A program made the translations under genes and the position numbers. The notes beneath the pieces are model-generated. The model was given only the letters and a program-made list of their open reading frames with translations, did no database searches and was not told the DNA's origin. DNA of 64,000 nt, taken from NCBI RefSeq assembly GCF_004339595.1, contig NZ_SMFU01000014.1, positions 1-64,000 on the forward strand, read 5' to 3'. Source of the DNA: Marinobacterium mangrovicola. GTDB lineage: Bacteria; Pseudomonadota; Gammaproteobacteria; Pseudomonadales; Balneatricaceae. Below, one piece after another: positions 8,274-17,467 of this stretch. The first letter of the stretch is position 1; each line of letters begins with the position of its first letter.

Positions 8274-9422
8274 TTACGCCATCGGGCGCCTGAAACCGAG
8301 GGCTCGGAGCAATCGGTCCTGAGTTTCATCCTCGAGCCCATCCACCTCAAGGCTGGAGAACTCCCGCCTGACAGGGTATTGCTTGCGCAACCGGTCGAAC
8401 GCGAGACGCTGCTCCGGCTCCGGCAGATCGAGAGTGGCACGTAGTGCTCTGTCGTCGCGATAAGGATCGTAGGTCAGTGCAATCGGCTTCAGCGGCGCCA
8501 GCCGGCCGTTGCAATAAATCCGCTCCACCTCAGGCATCGGCAGCACCGACTCCAACGACAGAGCAGCCTCCCTCCCCAGCCAGCGGCAGACTTCACGGTA
8601 GAGCATCCAGGTACCGCGAATCTTGCCTTCCAGAGAGTATCCGGCGATGTGTGGAGTGGCGATGCGACAATGACTGGCCAGCGCCGGCGATACAGCAGGC
8701 TCATGCTCCCAGACATCCAGCACCAGACTGATATCGGAGCGCTGCTGCATAAACAGCTCCAGCGCCCGATTATCGATCACAGGCCCTCTACCGGCGTTAA
8801 GCAGGATGGCGTTCTGCTGGATCAGATCGAGATTGCTCTCATTCAATAGATGATGGCTCGGATGCTGACCATCCTTCACCAGCGGCGTATGCAGGGAGAT
8901 AAAGTCGGCCTGGGCAAGCGCTTCCTCAAGAGAGACAAAACCCGCCTTTCCCTCTTTTTCCGCTCGCGGCGGATCGCACACCAGCACCTTGATTCCCAGC
9001 GCACGCAACCGCTCAACCAGACGACCACCGACGTTGCCGGCGCCGATCACGGCAAAGGTGCGTGACAGCGGATCGAAGCCCTGCTCATCCGCCAGATGCC
9101 AGAGCACGCTCAACACATATTCGACCACCGCATCCGCATTACAACCGGGAGCGCTACACCACTGGATCTTCTGCTGTTCGAGCCAGCCGATATCCAGGTG
9201 ATCGGTACCGATGGTGGCGGTGCCCACAAAGCCGATACGGCTACCGGCAAGCAGTTCGGCGTTCACCCTGGTCACCGAACGCACCAGCAACAGATCCGCA
9301 TCGGCCAGCTCACTGGGGCTCATGGAGCGACCAGGTAGCCGCACCAGATCCCCCAGCTCTCCAAACAGAGGTTCCAGGGCAGGAATATTCTCATCCGCTA
9401 CAATCTTCAGTCTGCCACTCAC
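8274..9422 (-). CDS. pdxB: Erythronate-4-phosphate dehydrogenase PdxB
   Basis: PdxB oxidises 4-phosphoerythronate in the DXP-dependent vitamin B6 pathway. The 382-residue protein (E. coli 378 aa) starts with the typical LKIVADENIP. It has VGTATIGTDHLD near residue 67 and the NAD-binding FAVIGAGNVGGRL near residue 126. NAGRGPVIDNRAL carries the active-site Arg region, WEHEP the Glu, and TPHIAGYSLEGK the catalytic His. The C-terminal DUF3410 dimerisation domain is present (DPYRDD onwards). It is probably the first gene of a minus-strand unit with the YcgR-like and NAD-kinase-like genes. Confidence 0.95.
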   Translation of the reverse strand: MSGRLKIVADENIPALEPLFGELGDLVRLPGRSMSPSELADADLLLVRSVTRVNAELLAGSRIGFVGTATIGTDHLDIGWLEQQKIQWCSAPGCNADAVVEYVLSVLWHLADEQGFDPLSRTFAVIGAGNVGGRLVERLRALGIKVLVCDPPRAEKEGKAGFVSLEEALAQADFISLHTPLVKDGQHPSHHLLNESNLDLIQQNAILLNAGRGPVIDNRALELFMQQRSDISLVLDVWEHEPAVSPALASHCRIATPHIAGYSLEGKIRGTWMLYREVCRWLGREAALSLESVLPMPEVERIYCNGRLAPLKPIALTYDPYRDDRALRATLDLPEPEQRLAFDRLRKQYPVRREFSSLEVDGLEDETQDRLLRALGFRRPMA

Positions 9423-9494
9423 AGTGGGCCTCCGGACTTTACAAACAGCTGGGTTTCAGGCTCAATTCCGCGCCATTATAGAGCTCTGGAAATA

Positions 9495-9761
9495 TTGCGG
9501 AAACAACCCTCCTTGATCGTTCGCTGGCAGAAAAATAGTGACTACCGGGTCATCCGGATCTACCGCGACCTGGTTGGAGACTGGGTTGTGGAACAGTGTT
9601 GGGGCAATCCCAACGCCAGCCATCAGAGCCATACCCTGGTCGATTCACGCCAGGCGGCACGGGCGATGATGCTACAGATCAACCGGGAGCAGCGAAAACT
9701 GGGTTTCCGCCGTTGCGTCACCGGCGAAGAGCAGCTCGATTTCGGCTTCGATTTGACCTGA
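9495..9761 (+). CDS. Small WGR-domain-like protein
   Basis: This 88-residue protein reads like a WGR domain: a short IRIYRDLVGDWVVEQCWG strand pair, then a serine-rich turn and a helix with SRQAARAMMLQINREQRKLG. WGR domains bind nucleic acid in PARPs and in some bacterial MolR-like proteins; here the domain stands alone and its function is unknown. The apparent start is TTG with a weak GGAA nearby, so the exact N-terminus is uncertain. It is divergent from pdxB. Confidence 0.65.
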   Translation: MRKQPSLIVRWQKNSDYRVIRIYRDLVGDWVVEQCWGNPNASHQSHTLVDSRQAARAMMLQINREQRKLGFRRCVTGEEQLDFGFDLT

Positions 9762-9845
9762 TCACCGGCAATGGCCTCCGGCCCCCTGCCAATGCGACAA
9801 TATGCCACTTTCTCCCTTATTCTGACCGACCTAGACTGCATACCC

Positions 9846-10331
9846 ATGGATGAACAGCAAACGCCCCCTGCCAAGGGACGACTCCGGCTGATACTGCCTC
9901 TGGCTGCAACACTCTGTGCCGCAATGTTTTTTATTGCTGTTCTTCCGCAACTGCTCACCCCAGAGGAAGCGCAGACCATCGAGTTGATGCCGCCGAGTTG
10001 CGATATCGCGGAGGGCCGCTGCACCCTGAAGCAGGACGGACTGGAGCTGTCATTCGAGCTGACGCCTACACCGCCGAGCTCAGCACGCCCGCTGTCGGCG
10101 CAGCTGACAACCCGAGGTTTCAGCCCTCGCAAGGTGCTGCTCTCTCTGGAGGGGCGCGATATGTATATGGGGCTTAACCAGACCGAACTCCAGCCCGCTG
10201 GAGAGAGCCGCTGGCAGGGCGAGACCCAACTCGCGGTATGCACCACCGGCAGCATGGTATGGCGTGCTCTACTGCTGATAGAAACAGATGATAAAACCTA
10301 CAAGACCTGGTTCGACTTCGAGGCCAAATAA
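9846..10331 (+). CDS. Membrane-anchored hypothetical protein of the Sco cluster
   Basis: The 161-residue product has a short cytosolic N-terminus, one membrane helix (about LILPLAATLCAAMFFIAVLP, residues 16-35) and a periplasmic beta-rich domain containing three Cys (PPSCDIAEGRCTL and a later VCTTG). The start chosen is MDEQQTPP, just before the membrane anchor; the frame is open further upstream. It ends one base before the Sco gene. Position and topology suggest a role in copper delivery or cytochrome oxidase assembly, which is an inference. Confidence 0.7.
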   Translation: MDEQQTPPAKGRLRLILPLAATLCAAMFFIAVLPQLLTPEEAQTIELMPPSCDIAEGRCTLKQDGLELSFELTPTPPSSARPLSAQLTTRGFSPRKVLLSLEGRDMYMGLNQTELQPAGESRWQGETQLAVCTTGSMVWRALLLIETDDKTYKTWFDFEAK

Positions 10332-10332
10332 G

Positions 10333-10935
10333 ATGAAACAGCTGCGTACGCTTCGAATTTTACTGATCCTGAGCGCCTGCCTTTTAGCGGGTATGATCAC
10401 CGCATTCCTGCTCAAACCCACTCCTGCGGACAACCGCATCAGCACTCAGCAGATCGGTGGCGACTTCACCCTGACCTCCGCCGATGGCCCCGTATCCCTG
10501 TCTGACTTCAAAGGTGACGTAGCGGTCATCTACATCGGCTACGCCTCCTGCCCAGACGTCTGTCCCACTGCCCTGGCGGTGCTGAGCCAGGCGCTGAATC
10601 AACTGGATAAGAAACAACGCGACCAGGTGCAGGGCATCTTCATCAGCGTTGACCCGGAGCGAGACACCCCGGAGAAACTGAAAACCTATACCCGGTTTTT
10701 CTCCGACCGCCTGATCGGCCTCACCGGCAGTCATGAAGAGATCGACAAGGTTGTACGTCAATACGGCGCCTTTTACCGCAAGGTCGAACTGGAAGACTCC
10801 GCCATGGGCTACGCCGTTGACCACTCGTCACGACTCTACCTGATCGACCGCAACGGCGATTTTGTCGGCCTGCTGAACCATGGTGTACAACCGGCCGAGG
10901 TCAAAAACCGGCTAGAGAGCCTGCTGAACGGATAA
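10333..10935 (+). CDS. SCO1/SenC family copper chaperone
   Basis: This 200-residue protein has an N-terminal membrane anchor (residues ~7-26) and a periplasmic thioredoxin-like domain. The copper ligands are in YASCPDVCPTAL near residue 75 (CxxxC), with the third ligand, a His, in YAVDHSSRLYLID near residue 163. SCO proteins insert copper into the CuA centre of cytochrome c oxidase or act as thiol reductants. It lies between the membrane-anchored hypothetical gene and a PCuAC gene, forming a probable copper-handling operon. Confidence 0.92.
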   Translation: MKQLRTLRILLILSACLLAGMITAFLLKPTPADNRISTQQIGGDFTLTSADGPVSLSDFKGDVAVIYIGYASCPDVCPTALAVLSQALNQLDKKQRDQVQGIFISVDPERDTPEKLKTYTRFFSDRLIGLTGSHEEIDKVVRQYGAFYRKVELEDSAMGYAVDHSSRLYLIDRNGDFVGLLNHGVQPAEVKNRLESLLNG

Positions 10936-10986
10936 GCCGGACCCAAGCGCTCACCAAGCTTATTGAACTGACTGGAGACTGGATCG

Positions 10987-11442
10987 ATGAAACCCCTCGC
11001 CCACCTGCTGCTTCTGAGTACCCTGAGCGCACCGGCCTTCGCCGCCGATGTGAGCATTGACGGCGCCTATGCCCGCGCCATTCCGCCAGGCCAGCCCAAC
11101 AGCGCGGCCTTTATGCAGATCACCAACAACGGCACAGCCGCCGTCACGCTAACCGGTGCCAAAACCAGTGTAGCCAGCGTTGCCGAGCTGCATAACCATA
11201 TTCAGGATGAGGGTGTAATGCGGATGCGACGGGTTGATGGCATCGAGCTCCCTGCCGGAGAAACCGTGTCACTGCAGCCTGGCGGCCTGCACGTGATGCT
11301 GATCGGGCTGGAGAAAAACCTGGCAGAGGGCGACAGCGTCGATCTGACACTGGAGTTTTCCGACGGCTCCGAAGAAGCGCTGCAGATGCCGGTGCAGCCG
11401 GTCATGCCGATGGGGCATCAGATGCACAAGAGTGCGAACTGA
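10987..11442 (+). CDS. Periplasmic copper chaperone A (PCuAC) family protein
   Basis: This 151-residue protein has a signal peptide ending LSAPAFA-AD (residues 1-19) and a DUF461/PCuAC beta-sandwich. It shows the family pattern ELHNHIQDEGVMRMRRVDGIELPAGE, whose His and Met residues bind Cu(I), and LQPGGLHVMLIGL with the second His/Met pair. A Met/His-rich tail (MPMGHQMHK) adds ligands. PCuAC delivers Cu(I) to Sco or cytochrome oxidase, consistent with the adjacent sco gene 51 bp upstream. Confidence 0.92.
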   Translation: MKPLAHLLLLSTLSAPAFAADVSIDGAYARAIPPGQPNSAAFMQITNNGTAAVTLTGAKTSVASVAELHNHIQDEGVMRMRRVDGIELPAGETVSLQPGGLHVMLIGLEKNLAEGDSVDLTLEFSDGSEEALQMPVQPVMPMGHQMHKSAN

Positions 11443-11533
11443 CGGCCTAAACCAGCAGGAAAGACTTAAAGGCCGGATCGACCGGGCGTTCGACCCGGTC
11501 ATCCCTAGCCATTTCAGTCGACAGGCAAGCGAA

Positions 11534-12097
11534 TCAGCAGAGTTTGCAACCGCGCAGACGACTGTCGAAGTGACTGTAAAGCAGCATACAGATCTCTTTT
11601 TCGCTGGCTTCACCGAGGTATTCGGTGTGGTCGCGATCACCGTAGCTGGCGGTATAGATACCCGGCTGACTGACCACGGCTGCCACCCTGTAGGTTTTTA
11701 AGCCCACCTGGTAAACACCGGAATAATGGGGATAAGCCAGCTGACCGGCATCGTTGACGCGTAGCCAGCCTGCCCCGGCCTCAAGCTGACGCAGTCCCGG
11801 TACCTTAAGCGGGTTATCGCTGTGCAGCGCCAGGAAAAAATCCACCTGACCCGGCGTGTCGAACACACCCAGCACCCAAAGTGATGGTTCCCCGGTCAGC
11901 GATAGCGCGTACAGATACCAGTACTGCTCCCCGTCTTGCTCTATACCGAGACGGTGGTAGAGAAAACTATCGGAACGACAGATGGAGTGATCCACCAGAT
12001 TGTCCGGCAACGACGGCGCCGCGAAGGTCTCGCGCTTCGTATCCGCCGGCAGGGATTGTTCCTGCCAGCGCGTTGCCTTGATCTTCAGGTTTCTCAT
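11534..12097 (-). CDS. Hypothetical protein downstream of epmC
   Basis: I do not recognise this 187-residue soluble protein. It is aromatic-rich (GEQYWYLYALSLTGEPSLWVLG near the middle) and ends in a short Cys pair (GCKLC). Its ATG overlaps the TGA of epmC by four bases and has GGAGAG six bases upstream, so it is translationally coupled to epmC and to the lipoprotein gene before it. Confidence 0.75.
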   Translation of the reverse strand: MRNLKIKATRWQEQSLPADTKRETFAAPSLPDNLVDHSICRSDSFLYHRLGIEQDGEQYWYLYALSLTGEPSLWVLGVFDTPGQVDFFLALHSDNPLKVPGLRQLEAGAGWLRVNDAGQLAYPHYSGVYQVGLKTYRVAAVVSQPGIYTASYGDRDHTEYLGEASEKEICMLLYSHFDSRLRGCKLC

Positions 12098-12654
12098 GCA
12101 GTCTCTCCTGCCGGAAGGTGGCGCTCTAGCGCAAATCTTTCGGCGTTCAATGGCGGCGTTTGGTAGAACGCCCGCAATTCAGACGATAGCGCCTCAACCC
12201 TGGGAGGCAATCCGCACTCCAACAGGTCAAGTACCCTTGCATGTACGTTTTCCATGAACTGGTTGCTGGCACCAAAGCCCGCCGAAAGATTATCGGCGCT
12301 GAAGTTGAAGCGATGCCCGGCCGACTCGGAAAGAATCCATTCGTAGGCCTGGGGCTGAACCTCCACCCGCTCGAACTCCGCCTGCTCCATCGCAGTGCGT
12401 CCATCCGGCTTGTACCAGTAACCAAAGTCCTCCAGTGTACGCCTTTTCGCACCTGCAACACACCAGTGTGCAATTTCGTGCAGCGCGCTGGAGAAAAAGC
12501 CGTGCGCAAAGATGATGCGATGGTGCGGATTATCCGCATCTGCCGGCAGGTAAACCGGCTCATCATCTCCACATACCAGCTCGGTGTTATAGCTATTCAG
12601 AAACAGACCGTTAAACAGGCGAATCAGATCTTCAATCGAGTGGTTCGGGTTCAT
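12094..12654 (-). CDS. epmC: Elongation factor P hydroxylase EpmC
   Basis: EpmC (YfcM) hydroxylates the beta-lysylated lysine of EF-P. The 186-residue product (E. coli 182 aa) has the metal-binding HEIAHWCVAG motif near residue 60, preceded by IIFAHGFFSSAL. FERVEVQPQAYEWILSESAG follows, all hallmarks of the family. EpmA and EpmB are not in the window. It overlaps both neighbours by four bases (ATGA), so the three genes form a tight operon. Confidence 0.93.
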   Translation of the reverse strand: MNPNHSIEDLIRLFNGLFLNSYNTELVCGDDEPVYLPADADNPHHRIIFAHGFFSSALHEIAHWCVAGAKRRTLEDFGYWYKPDGRTAMEQAEFERVEVQPQAYEWILSESAGHRFNFSADNLSAGFGASNQFMENVHARVLDLLECGLPPRVEALSSELRAFYQTPPLNAERFALERHLPAGETA

Positions 12655-13397
12655 TCGTATCTCTGCCAGCGCCGGTCATTCAACCACCAGCTTTCACCTG
12701 TATTACGATCTATCCTTACTGCCACGTAGCCTTTGAGGTCCTGATCGGCCCGCTGCAGCTTAACTTCATAACTGGAAGCTGACGGATAGCCCTCCTCTTC
12801 CAGCGCAGTCCAGCGCCCCTGATCCGCGAGCCAGGTTTCCCCAGTATCTCGTCGATAGCGAATCAAAACCCATACCCCTCTAGAGGTATAGGTGGTAGCC
12901 ACGCCATAGAGATCACTGCTACTGGAAAGCCCGAGCTCATTCACCGTCTGCAGCAGTTGTGCAATTGCAGCATCAACCTGAGTTCCATCCACCGATGACC
13001 GGCCCTCGCCGCCCATATCGGCCATCGAATCCTGCGTCGAAGAAGACTGCTGCGGCATCTGCTGCAGGCGGGTCAGCACCATCTGGTTCAGTTCACCCTG
13101 CTGCTGCACCTGGGCTCTGAGCTTAAGCAACTGCTCCTGAACCAGCGTCAGACGACCGTTCAGTTGATCCAGCTGATTACTGAGTGAACCTGCAGACGCT
13201 TGGGCAGCGTTTCCATCGGCCGCGTTGGAACCGGCACCTGGCGACTGCGCGGAAGCCTGCTCGCTTGAGTCCGGACTTGTCGGCTGCTGCGCTGCCTGGC
13301 TGTCCCCAGCGGCGCTCGCTCCCGGTTGCTCATTGCCAGGTACGCAGCCTGCCAGAAGCAAGCTAATGCAGCAGCCTATCAGCGTTAAACGACGCAT
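12651..13397 (-). CDS. Lipoprotein with coiled coil, hypothetical
   Basis: The 248-residue product carries a lipoprotein signal with lipobox LLAGC (Cys about residue 18). A low-complexity Ser/Ala/Gln linker (~20-70) follows, then a coiled coil (SNQLDQLNGRLTLVQEQLLK, ~72-105) and a C-terminal globular part with two tryptophan repeats (RDTGETWLADQGRW and RNTGESWWLNDRRW). The two repeats look like a duplicated small beta unit. ATG at 13397 is preferred over the in-frame TTG just before it. It is first in the epmC operon. Confidence 0.75.
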   Translation of the reverse strand: MRRLTLIGCCISLLLAGCVPGNEQPGASAAGDSQAAQQPTSPDSSEQASAQSPGAGSNAADGNAAQASAGSLSNQLDQLNGRLTLVQEQLLKLRAQVQQQGELNQMVLTRLQQMPQQSSSTQDSMADMGGEGRSSVDGTQVDAAIAQLLQTVNELGLSSSSDLYGVATTYTSRGVWVLIRYRRDTGETWLADQGRWTALEEEGYPSASSYEVKLQRADQDLKGYVAVRIDRNTGESWWLNDRRWQRYE

Positions 13398-13464
13398 CAA
13401 AGCCTTCTCCTTAAAAATAGTCGGTAATTAATATCAAAAAGACACCAGATCGAAAAGGCACCGC

Positions 13465-14286
13465 TTAGCCAGCGGGCTCGATAGTGGTCTGGAGCTCTCC
13501 CTGCTCTCCATCCGCGCGCACCCAGGTGAGTGTCAGCGTGTCACCGACTTTAGCGCCGACGAAACCAAAACTGAAAAACGGATCGCTCCACATGGAAGCA
13601 TCCAGGTCAGCACTCACCAAAACCCTTTCCTTGTGCTTGAGCTCGAAACTGCTGACCGGATTTTCCGACCTTCTCAACACCTGGTGCTGCATTCGCTTCA
13701 CCAACGGCTCAGCACTTCTCAAGATCACTCTTGCCCTGTCCTCGCTGAGAATTTCAGCGTCCAGGCGCAACTCCGGTGAGGCCTCAGTCTCGGCCTCGGA
13801 ATCCGCATCTAATGCAGACTCGCCAACCGATGCAACACTGGCGGCCTCGGGCGCTTCGGGAACAACAAGGCCAGCATTCGGCATCAACTCAAAGGTTCTG
13901 CGGCCGGCAAAAATCCTATTTGTGGCGGTACGCACAACCACCATTACACCGCCAGCGCCGGAGCTCATAAAACGGGTTGCCAGCTGCGCATCCACGCCCG
14001 GCTGCATCTCGAAACTGGCCAGCTGCACCGGGTCCACGGAATCGCTGAGCAATGTAATGGCAGCCACCGGCGACTGCAGAACACGTACCCGCAAAGGTAC
14101 CGGCGAGGCGGGATCGACCTGCCTGGGGACCTGAATGATCAGGTCAGCCGAATCTTCCACCATCGACGGCAGGGTCGAGGGGATCTGCATATTACCGAAC
14201 AGTTCCGGCAAATCGGCAAAAGCGGCGCAGGGCATCGCCAGCGCCAGCGCCAGCCCGAATACCCGCAGCATTCTGGATTTAAACAT
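13465..14286 (-). CDS. SoxYZ-like fusion protein without the carrier cysteine
   Basis: This 273-residue exported protein (signal ending PCAAFA-D) joins a SoxY-like domain (residues ~45-130, LIIQVPRQVDPASPVPLRV) to a SoxZ-like domain (~175-270, SENPVSSFELKHKER onwards, ending GDTLTLTWVRADGEQG). In sulfur oxidation, SoxY carries thiosulfate on the Cys of a C-terminal GGCGG arm. Here that arm is missing and the mature protein has no cysteine. It resembles the SoxYZ-like carriers described next to quinoprotein dehydrogenases, but none is nearby. It follows the sigma-54 regulator by 10 bp, with AAGGA before the ATG. Confidence 0.8.
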   Translation of the reverse strand: MFKSRMLRVFGLALALAMPCAAFADLPELFGNMQIPSTLPSMVEDSADLIIQVPRQVDPASPVPLRVRVLQSPVAAITLLSDSVDPVQLASFEMQPGVDAQLATRFMSSGAGGVMVVVRTATNRIFAGRRTFELMPNAGLVVPEAPEAASVASVGESALDADSEAETEASPELRLDAEILSEDRARVILRSAEPLVKRMQHQVLRRSENPVSSFELKHKERVLVSADLDASMWSDPFFSFGFVGAKVGDTLTLTWVRADGEQGELQTTIEPAG

Positions 14287-14296
14287 GCTTGTATCC

Positions 14297-15658
14297 TTAT
14301 CCGGAGCCGATTTTCAGACGTCGCAGCTTACGATAAAGCGTGCGCTCACTGATACCGAGCAGTGCCGCCAGATCACGATTTTCACCAGGGAAACGGGCCG
14401 CAACCTGACGCAGGTAGTTATCTTCCAGCGTATCCAGGGGAATAACCGATTGGCTCGCCGGCAGAACTCCTGACTCTTCGGCCTTGATCTCCCCCTCCAT
14501 AAGCAGCTCCGGCGGTAGCTGATCAACACCGATGACGCCTTGGTCGGCCAACAGGATGCCGCGCTCGAGGATATTTCTCAACTCCCGGATATTGCCGGGA
14601 AAATCGTATCGCATCAGCACTTTCAGGGCGGCGCGATTGATACTGACACTCTCTCCCTCAGGCAGACGACGCAGCAGCACCTCGATCAGCAGCGGCAGAT
14701 CATCGATACGCTGTTTTAGCGTCGGCAAAGGGATCGGAAACGGCGCTATGCGGTAATACAGGTCACGCCGAAATTCGCCACGCTCGACCATCGCTTTCAG
14801 GTCTCTGTGCGTCGCGCAGACCAGGCGCACATCGGCATGCTGAGGCTCAACACTGCCCACCGCCCGGTACACGCCGGTTTCGATCAGGCGTAGCAGCTTA
14901 ACCTGCTGTGGCAGCGGTATTTCGCCGATCTCGTCGAGAAAAAGAGTGCCGCCCCGCGCCGCTTCTACCAGACCACGCTTACGGCTGACCGCACCGGTAA
15001 AGGCGCCGCGCTCATGGCCGAACAGTTCACTTTCAAACAGGGATTCACTCAGGCCCGAACACTCCACGGTGACAAACGCCTTGCTGGCTCGGGGGCTGTT
15101 GTCATGCAGCGCCTTGGCCACCAGCTCCTTACCTGTACCGGACTCTCCCAAAAGCAATACGCTGATATCACTGGGCGCGGCACGATGCACCATCTCCAGC
15201 ATACGCATAAACGACTCGGAGCGCCCGACCATCCCCTCCTGCTCGCCGGGTCGCGCCTTCGCCTCCTTCACCCGGTGCATCACCTCCAGAAAGCAGACCA
15301 GCTGACCCGAGGCGCTGTGCACCGGCTGCATCTCCACATCCACATGCTCCTCACCCGCAGGCGTGGTATGCAGGTGCAGCATGCGCTGGCGTTTTCCGGA
15401 CTCTGAGCAGCGCTTCAGTGGACAGGACTCTCCCGCCTGATCACAGGGAACCTGATAACCGTGAGACACCTCGTAGCAATGGCGATCCTCCATCGGCCGG
15501 TCATCGCCATAGATATCCCGGTAGGCGGCATTCGTCGCCAGAATCCGGTAGTCCAGCCCGATCAGCGTGGCCGGTTCGGCAATACCCTCAAGTATTTCCG
15601 TCATTTCCTTGGTAATCAGATGAAGTTCCGCCTGCATCCGCCGCCTCTCAACTGTCAT
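14297..15658 (-). CDS. Sigma-54 dependent activator with cysteine-rich PAS domain
   Basis: This 453-residue bacterial enhancer-binding protein has three domains. A PAS domain (~15-115) contains four cysteines (C61, C72, C79, C84) in about 24 residues. The AAA+ domain (~140-370) has Walker A GESGTGKE, the sigma-54-contacting GAFTGA loop, Walker B LFLDEIGE and the RRDLYYRI arginine region. A Fis-type helix-turn-helix ends the protein ([21 protein letters not shown]). The Cys cluster suggests sensing of redox, metal, NO or sulfur species. It is divergent from cydABX, which has a -24/-12 promoter, so cydABX is its likely target. An in-frame ATG at 15637 with GAGAGG upstream is an alternative start. 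Confidence 0.9.
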   Translation of the reverse strand: MTVERRRMQAELHLITKEMTEILEGIAEPATLIGLDYRILATNAAYRDIYGDDRPMEDRHCYEVSHGYQVPCDQAGESCPLKRCSESGKRQRMLHLHTTPAGEEHVDVEMQPVHSASGQLVCFLEVMHRVKEAKARPGEQEGMVGRSESFMRMLEMVHRAAPSDISVLLLGESGTGKELVAKALHDNSPRASKAFVTVECSGLSESLFESELFGHERGAFTGAVSRKRGLVEAARGGTLFLDEIGEIPLPQQVKLLRLIETGVYRAVGSVEPQHADVRLVCATHRDLKAMVERGEFRRDLYYRIAPFPIPLPTLKQRIDDLPLLIEVLLRRLPEGESVSINRAALKVLMRYDFPGNIRELRNILERGILLADQGVIGVDQLPPELLMEGEIKAEESGVLPASQSVIPLDTLEDNYLRQVAARFPGENRDLAALLGISERTLYRKLRRLKIGSG

Positions 15659-15661
15659 ATG

Positions 15662-15680
15662 TGGCAGCCATTATCTGCCA
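15662..15680. repeat. Inverted repeat TGGCAG-N7-CTGCCA, candidate activator site
   Basis: Perfect 6-bp arms lie between the regulator and cydA, about 150 bp upstream of the -24/-12 promoter. That is a typical distance for an enhancer site bound by a sigma-54 activator. Assignment rests on position and symmetry only. Confidence 0.35.
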
Positions 15681-15782
15681 GGTGTGACACTTTGTCTCTT
15701 CTGCTTTTGTTTTACGCTCCTTATAAAGAAGCTTCTCAGATTCAACTTTCCAGTAACCACGGGAGTTCCAAGAGTGCCGCAA

Positions 15783-15807
15783 ATGCAACACTGTTTTTAA
15801 GTTGCAT
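15783..15807. repeat. Inverted repeat ATGCAAC-N11-GTTGCAT next to the cydA promoter
   Basis: Perfect 7-bp arms at 15783-15789 and 15801-15807 end two bases before the -24 element. It may be bound by a regulator (activator, IHF-like or repressor); no known consensus was matched. Confidence 0.4.
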
Positions 15808-15808
15808 C

Positions 15809-15824
15809 TGGCATGCTAGCTGCT
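15809..15824 (+). promoter_or_regulatory. Candidate sigma-54 promoter of cydABX
   Basis: TGGCATGCTAGCTGCT keeps the invariant GG, 10 bp, GC of -24/-12 promoters and matches TGGCA at -24 and TGC at -12. The expected transcription start near 15835 is about 40 bp before the cydA ATG. The gene facing it encodes a GAFTGA-containing sigma-54 activator, which supports the call. Confidence 0.65.
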
Positions 15825-15873
15825 GTGTATCCTGTGAATAACCGCGTCATCTATAAGCCTTCAGGAGATAGTG

Positions 15874-17448
15874 ATGATCACCGAATCCGTCGTTGATCTT
15901 TCCCGGCTACAGTTCGCCATCACGGCGCTGTACCATTTTCTATTCGTGCCACTGACACTCGGCCTGACCTTCATGCTGGCAATCATGGAGTCAGTCTATG
16001 TCATGACCGGAAAGCAGATTTACAAGGATATGACCCAGTTCTGGGGCAAACTCTTTGGTATTAACTTCGCACTGGGCGTTACCACCGGCCTGACAATGGA
16101 GTTCGAGTTCGGCACCAACTGGGCCTACTACTCCCATTATGTCGGTGACATTTTCGGCGCTCCGCTTGCGATTGAAGGCCTGATGGCGTTCTTCCTGGAG
16201 TCCACTTTTGTCGGTCTATTCTTCTTCGGCTGGGACCGCCTCTCCAAGGTAAAACACCTGATGGTGACCTGGCTGGTAGCGATCGGCTCCAACCTATCCG
16301 CCATGTGGATTCTCGTGGCTAATGGCTGGATGCAGAACCCGGTGGGCGGCGAATTCAACTTTGAAACCATGCGTATGGAGATGACCAGCTTTGCTGATGT
16401 CTACTTCAACCCGGTTGCCCAGGTTAAATTCGTGCACACCGTCTCTGCTGGCTACTGTACTGCTGCCATGTTCGTACTCAGCATCAGCGCCTACTACCTG
16501 CTGAAAGGGCGTGACCTGGCGTTTGCCCGCCGCTCTTTCGCGGTGGCTTCCGGCTTCGGTATGGCCGCAGTACTGTCGGTGATCCTGCTGGGTGACGAGT
16601 CCGGTTACGAAGTTGGCGACGTGCAGAAAGCCAAGCTGGCCGCCATCGAAGCTGAATGGGAAACCGCTGAGGCCCCGGCCCACTTCACCCTCGTCGGTCT
16701 ACCGAACGATGAGACCATGGAAACCGACTACGCCGTGCGTATTCCCTACCTGCTTGGCCTTATCGCTACCCGATCCATCGACGAAGAGGTCACCGGCATC
16801 AAAGACCTGATCGAGAATCACGAGGTACGCATCCGCAACGGCATGCACGCGTACTCGCTGCTCGAGCGTCTGCGCGGCGGCGAGGACACCCCGGAGCTGC
16901 GCGCCGAATTTGACGAAGTCAAAGTCGATCTCGGTTACGGCCTGCTGCTGAAGCAGTTCACACCGAACGTGACCGATGCCACCGAAGAGCAGATAGCCCA
17001 GGCAGCAAGAAACTCCGTCCCGCCAGTGTTCCCGATGTTCTGGAGCTTCCGCATCATGGTCGCTTGCGGCTTCTGGATGCTGATGGTATTCGCCCTGAGT
17101 TTCTACTTCACTGCACGGCGCACCGCTTTCCATAAACCCTGGCTGCTGCGTCTGGCGCTGTTCAGTCTGCCGGTTCCCTGGATCGCTTCCGAGTTCGGCT
17201 GGGTCGTCGCTGAGCTGGGCCGTCAGCCCTGGGCGATCGGTGAGGTATTGCCCACCTTTATAGCCACATCCAGCCTCACCGAGGCTGACCTGATCGGCAG
17301 TCTTCTCGCCTTTGTCGGCTTCTATACGGTATTGGCCATTATCGAGATGTACCTGATGATCCGCTTCGCCCGCAAAGGGCCCAGCAGTCTCCATACGGGC
17401 AGATATCACGACGAGCTGCCAGCTCCTAACGCATCAGTGAAAGCTTGA
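15874..17448 (+). CDS. cydA: Cytochrome bd ubiquinol oxidase subunit I CydA
   Basis: CydA is the haem-bearing subunit of the inner-membrane bd-type quinol oxidase. The 524-residue protein matches E. coli CydA across its length. It has the haem b595 ligand in [14 protein letters not shown] (His about residue 21), the b558 His in [11 protein letters not shown], and the b558 Met in [12 protein letters not shown]. The quinol-binding Q loop is the long form, starting [20 protein letters not shown], so this is an E. coli-type enzyme rather than a cyanide-insensitive short-loop oxidase. A GTG lies 3 bp upstream; the ATG at 15874 fits AGGAG spacing better. Followed by cydB and cydX. Confidence 0.97.
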   Translation: MITESVVDLSRLQFAITALYHFLFVPLTLGLTFMLAIMESVYVMTGKQIYKDMTQFWGKLFGINFALGVTTGLTMEFEFGTNWAYYSHYVGDIFGAPLAIEGLMAFFLESTFVGLFFFGWDRLSKVKHLMVTWLVAIGSNLSAMWILVANGWMQNPVGGEFNFETMRMEMTSFADVYFNPVAQVKFVHTVSAGYCTAAMFVLSISAYYLLKGRDLAFARRSFAVASGFGMAAVLSVILLGDESGYEVGDVQKAKLAAIEAEWETAEAPAHFTLVGLPNDETMETDYAVRIPYLLGLIATRSIDEEVTGIKDLIENHEVRIRNGMHAYSLLERLRGGEDTPELRAEFDEVKVDLGYGLLLKQFTPNVTDATEEQIAQAARNSVPPVFPMFWSFRIMVACGFWMLMVFALSFYFTARRTAFHKPWLLRLALFSLPVPWIASEFGWVVAELGRQPWAIGEVLPTFIATSSLTEADLIGSLLAFVGFYTVLAIIEMYLMIRFARKGPSSLHTGRYHDELPAPNASVKA

Positions 17449-17467
17449 GACAGGAGAGGTAACCAAG

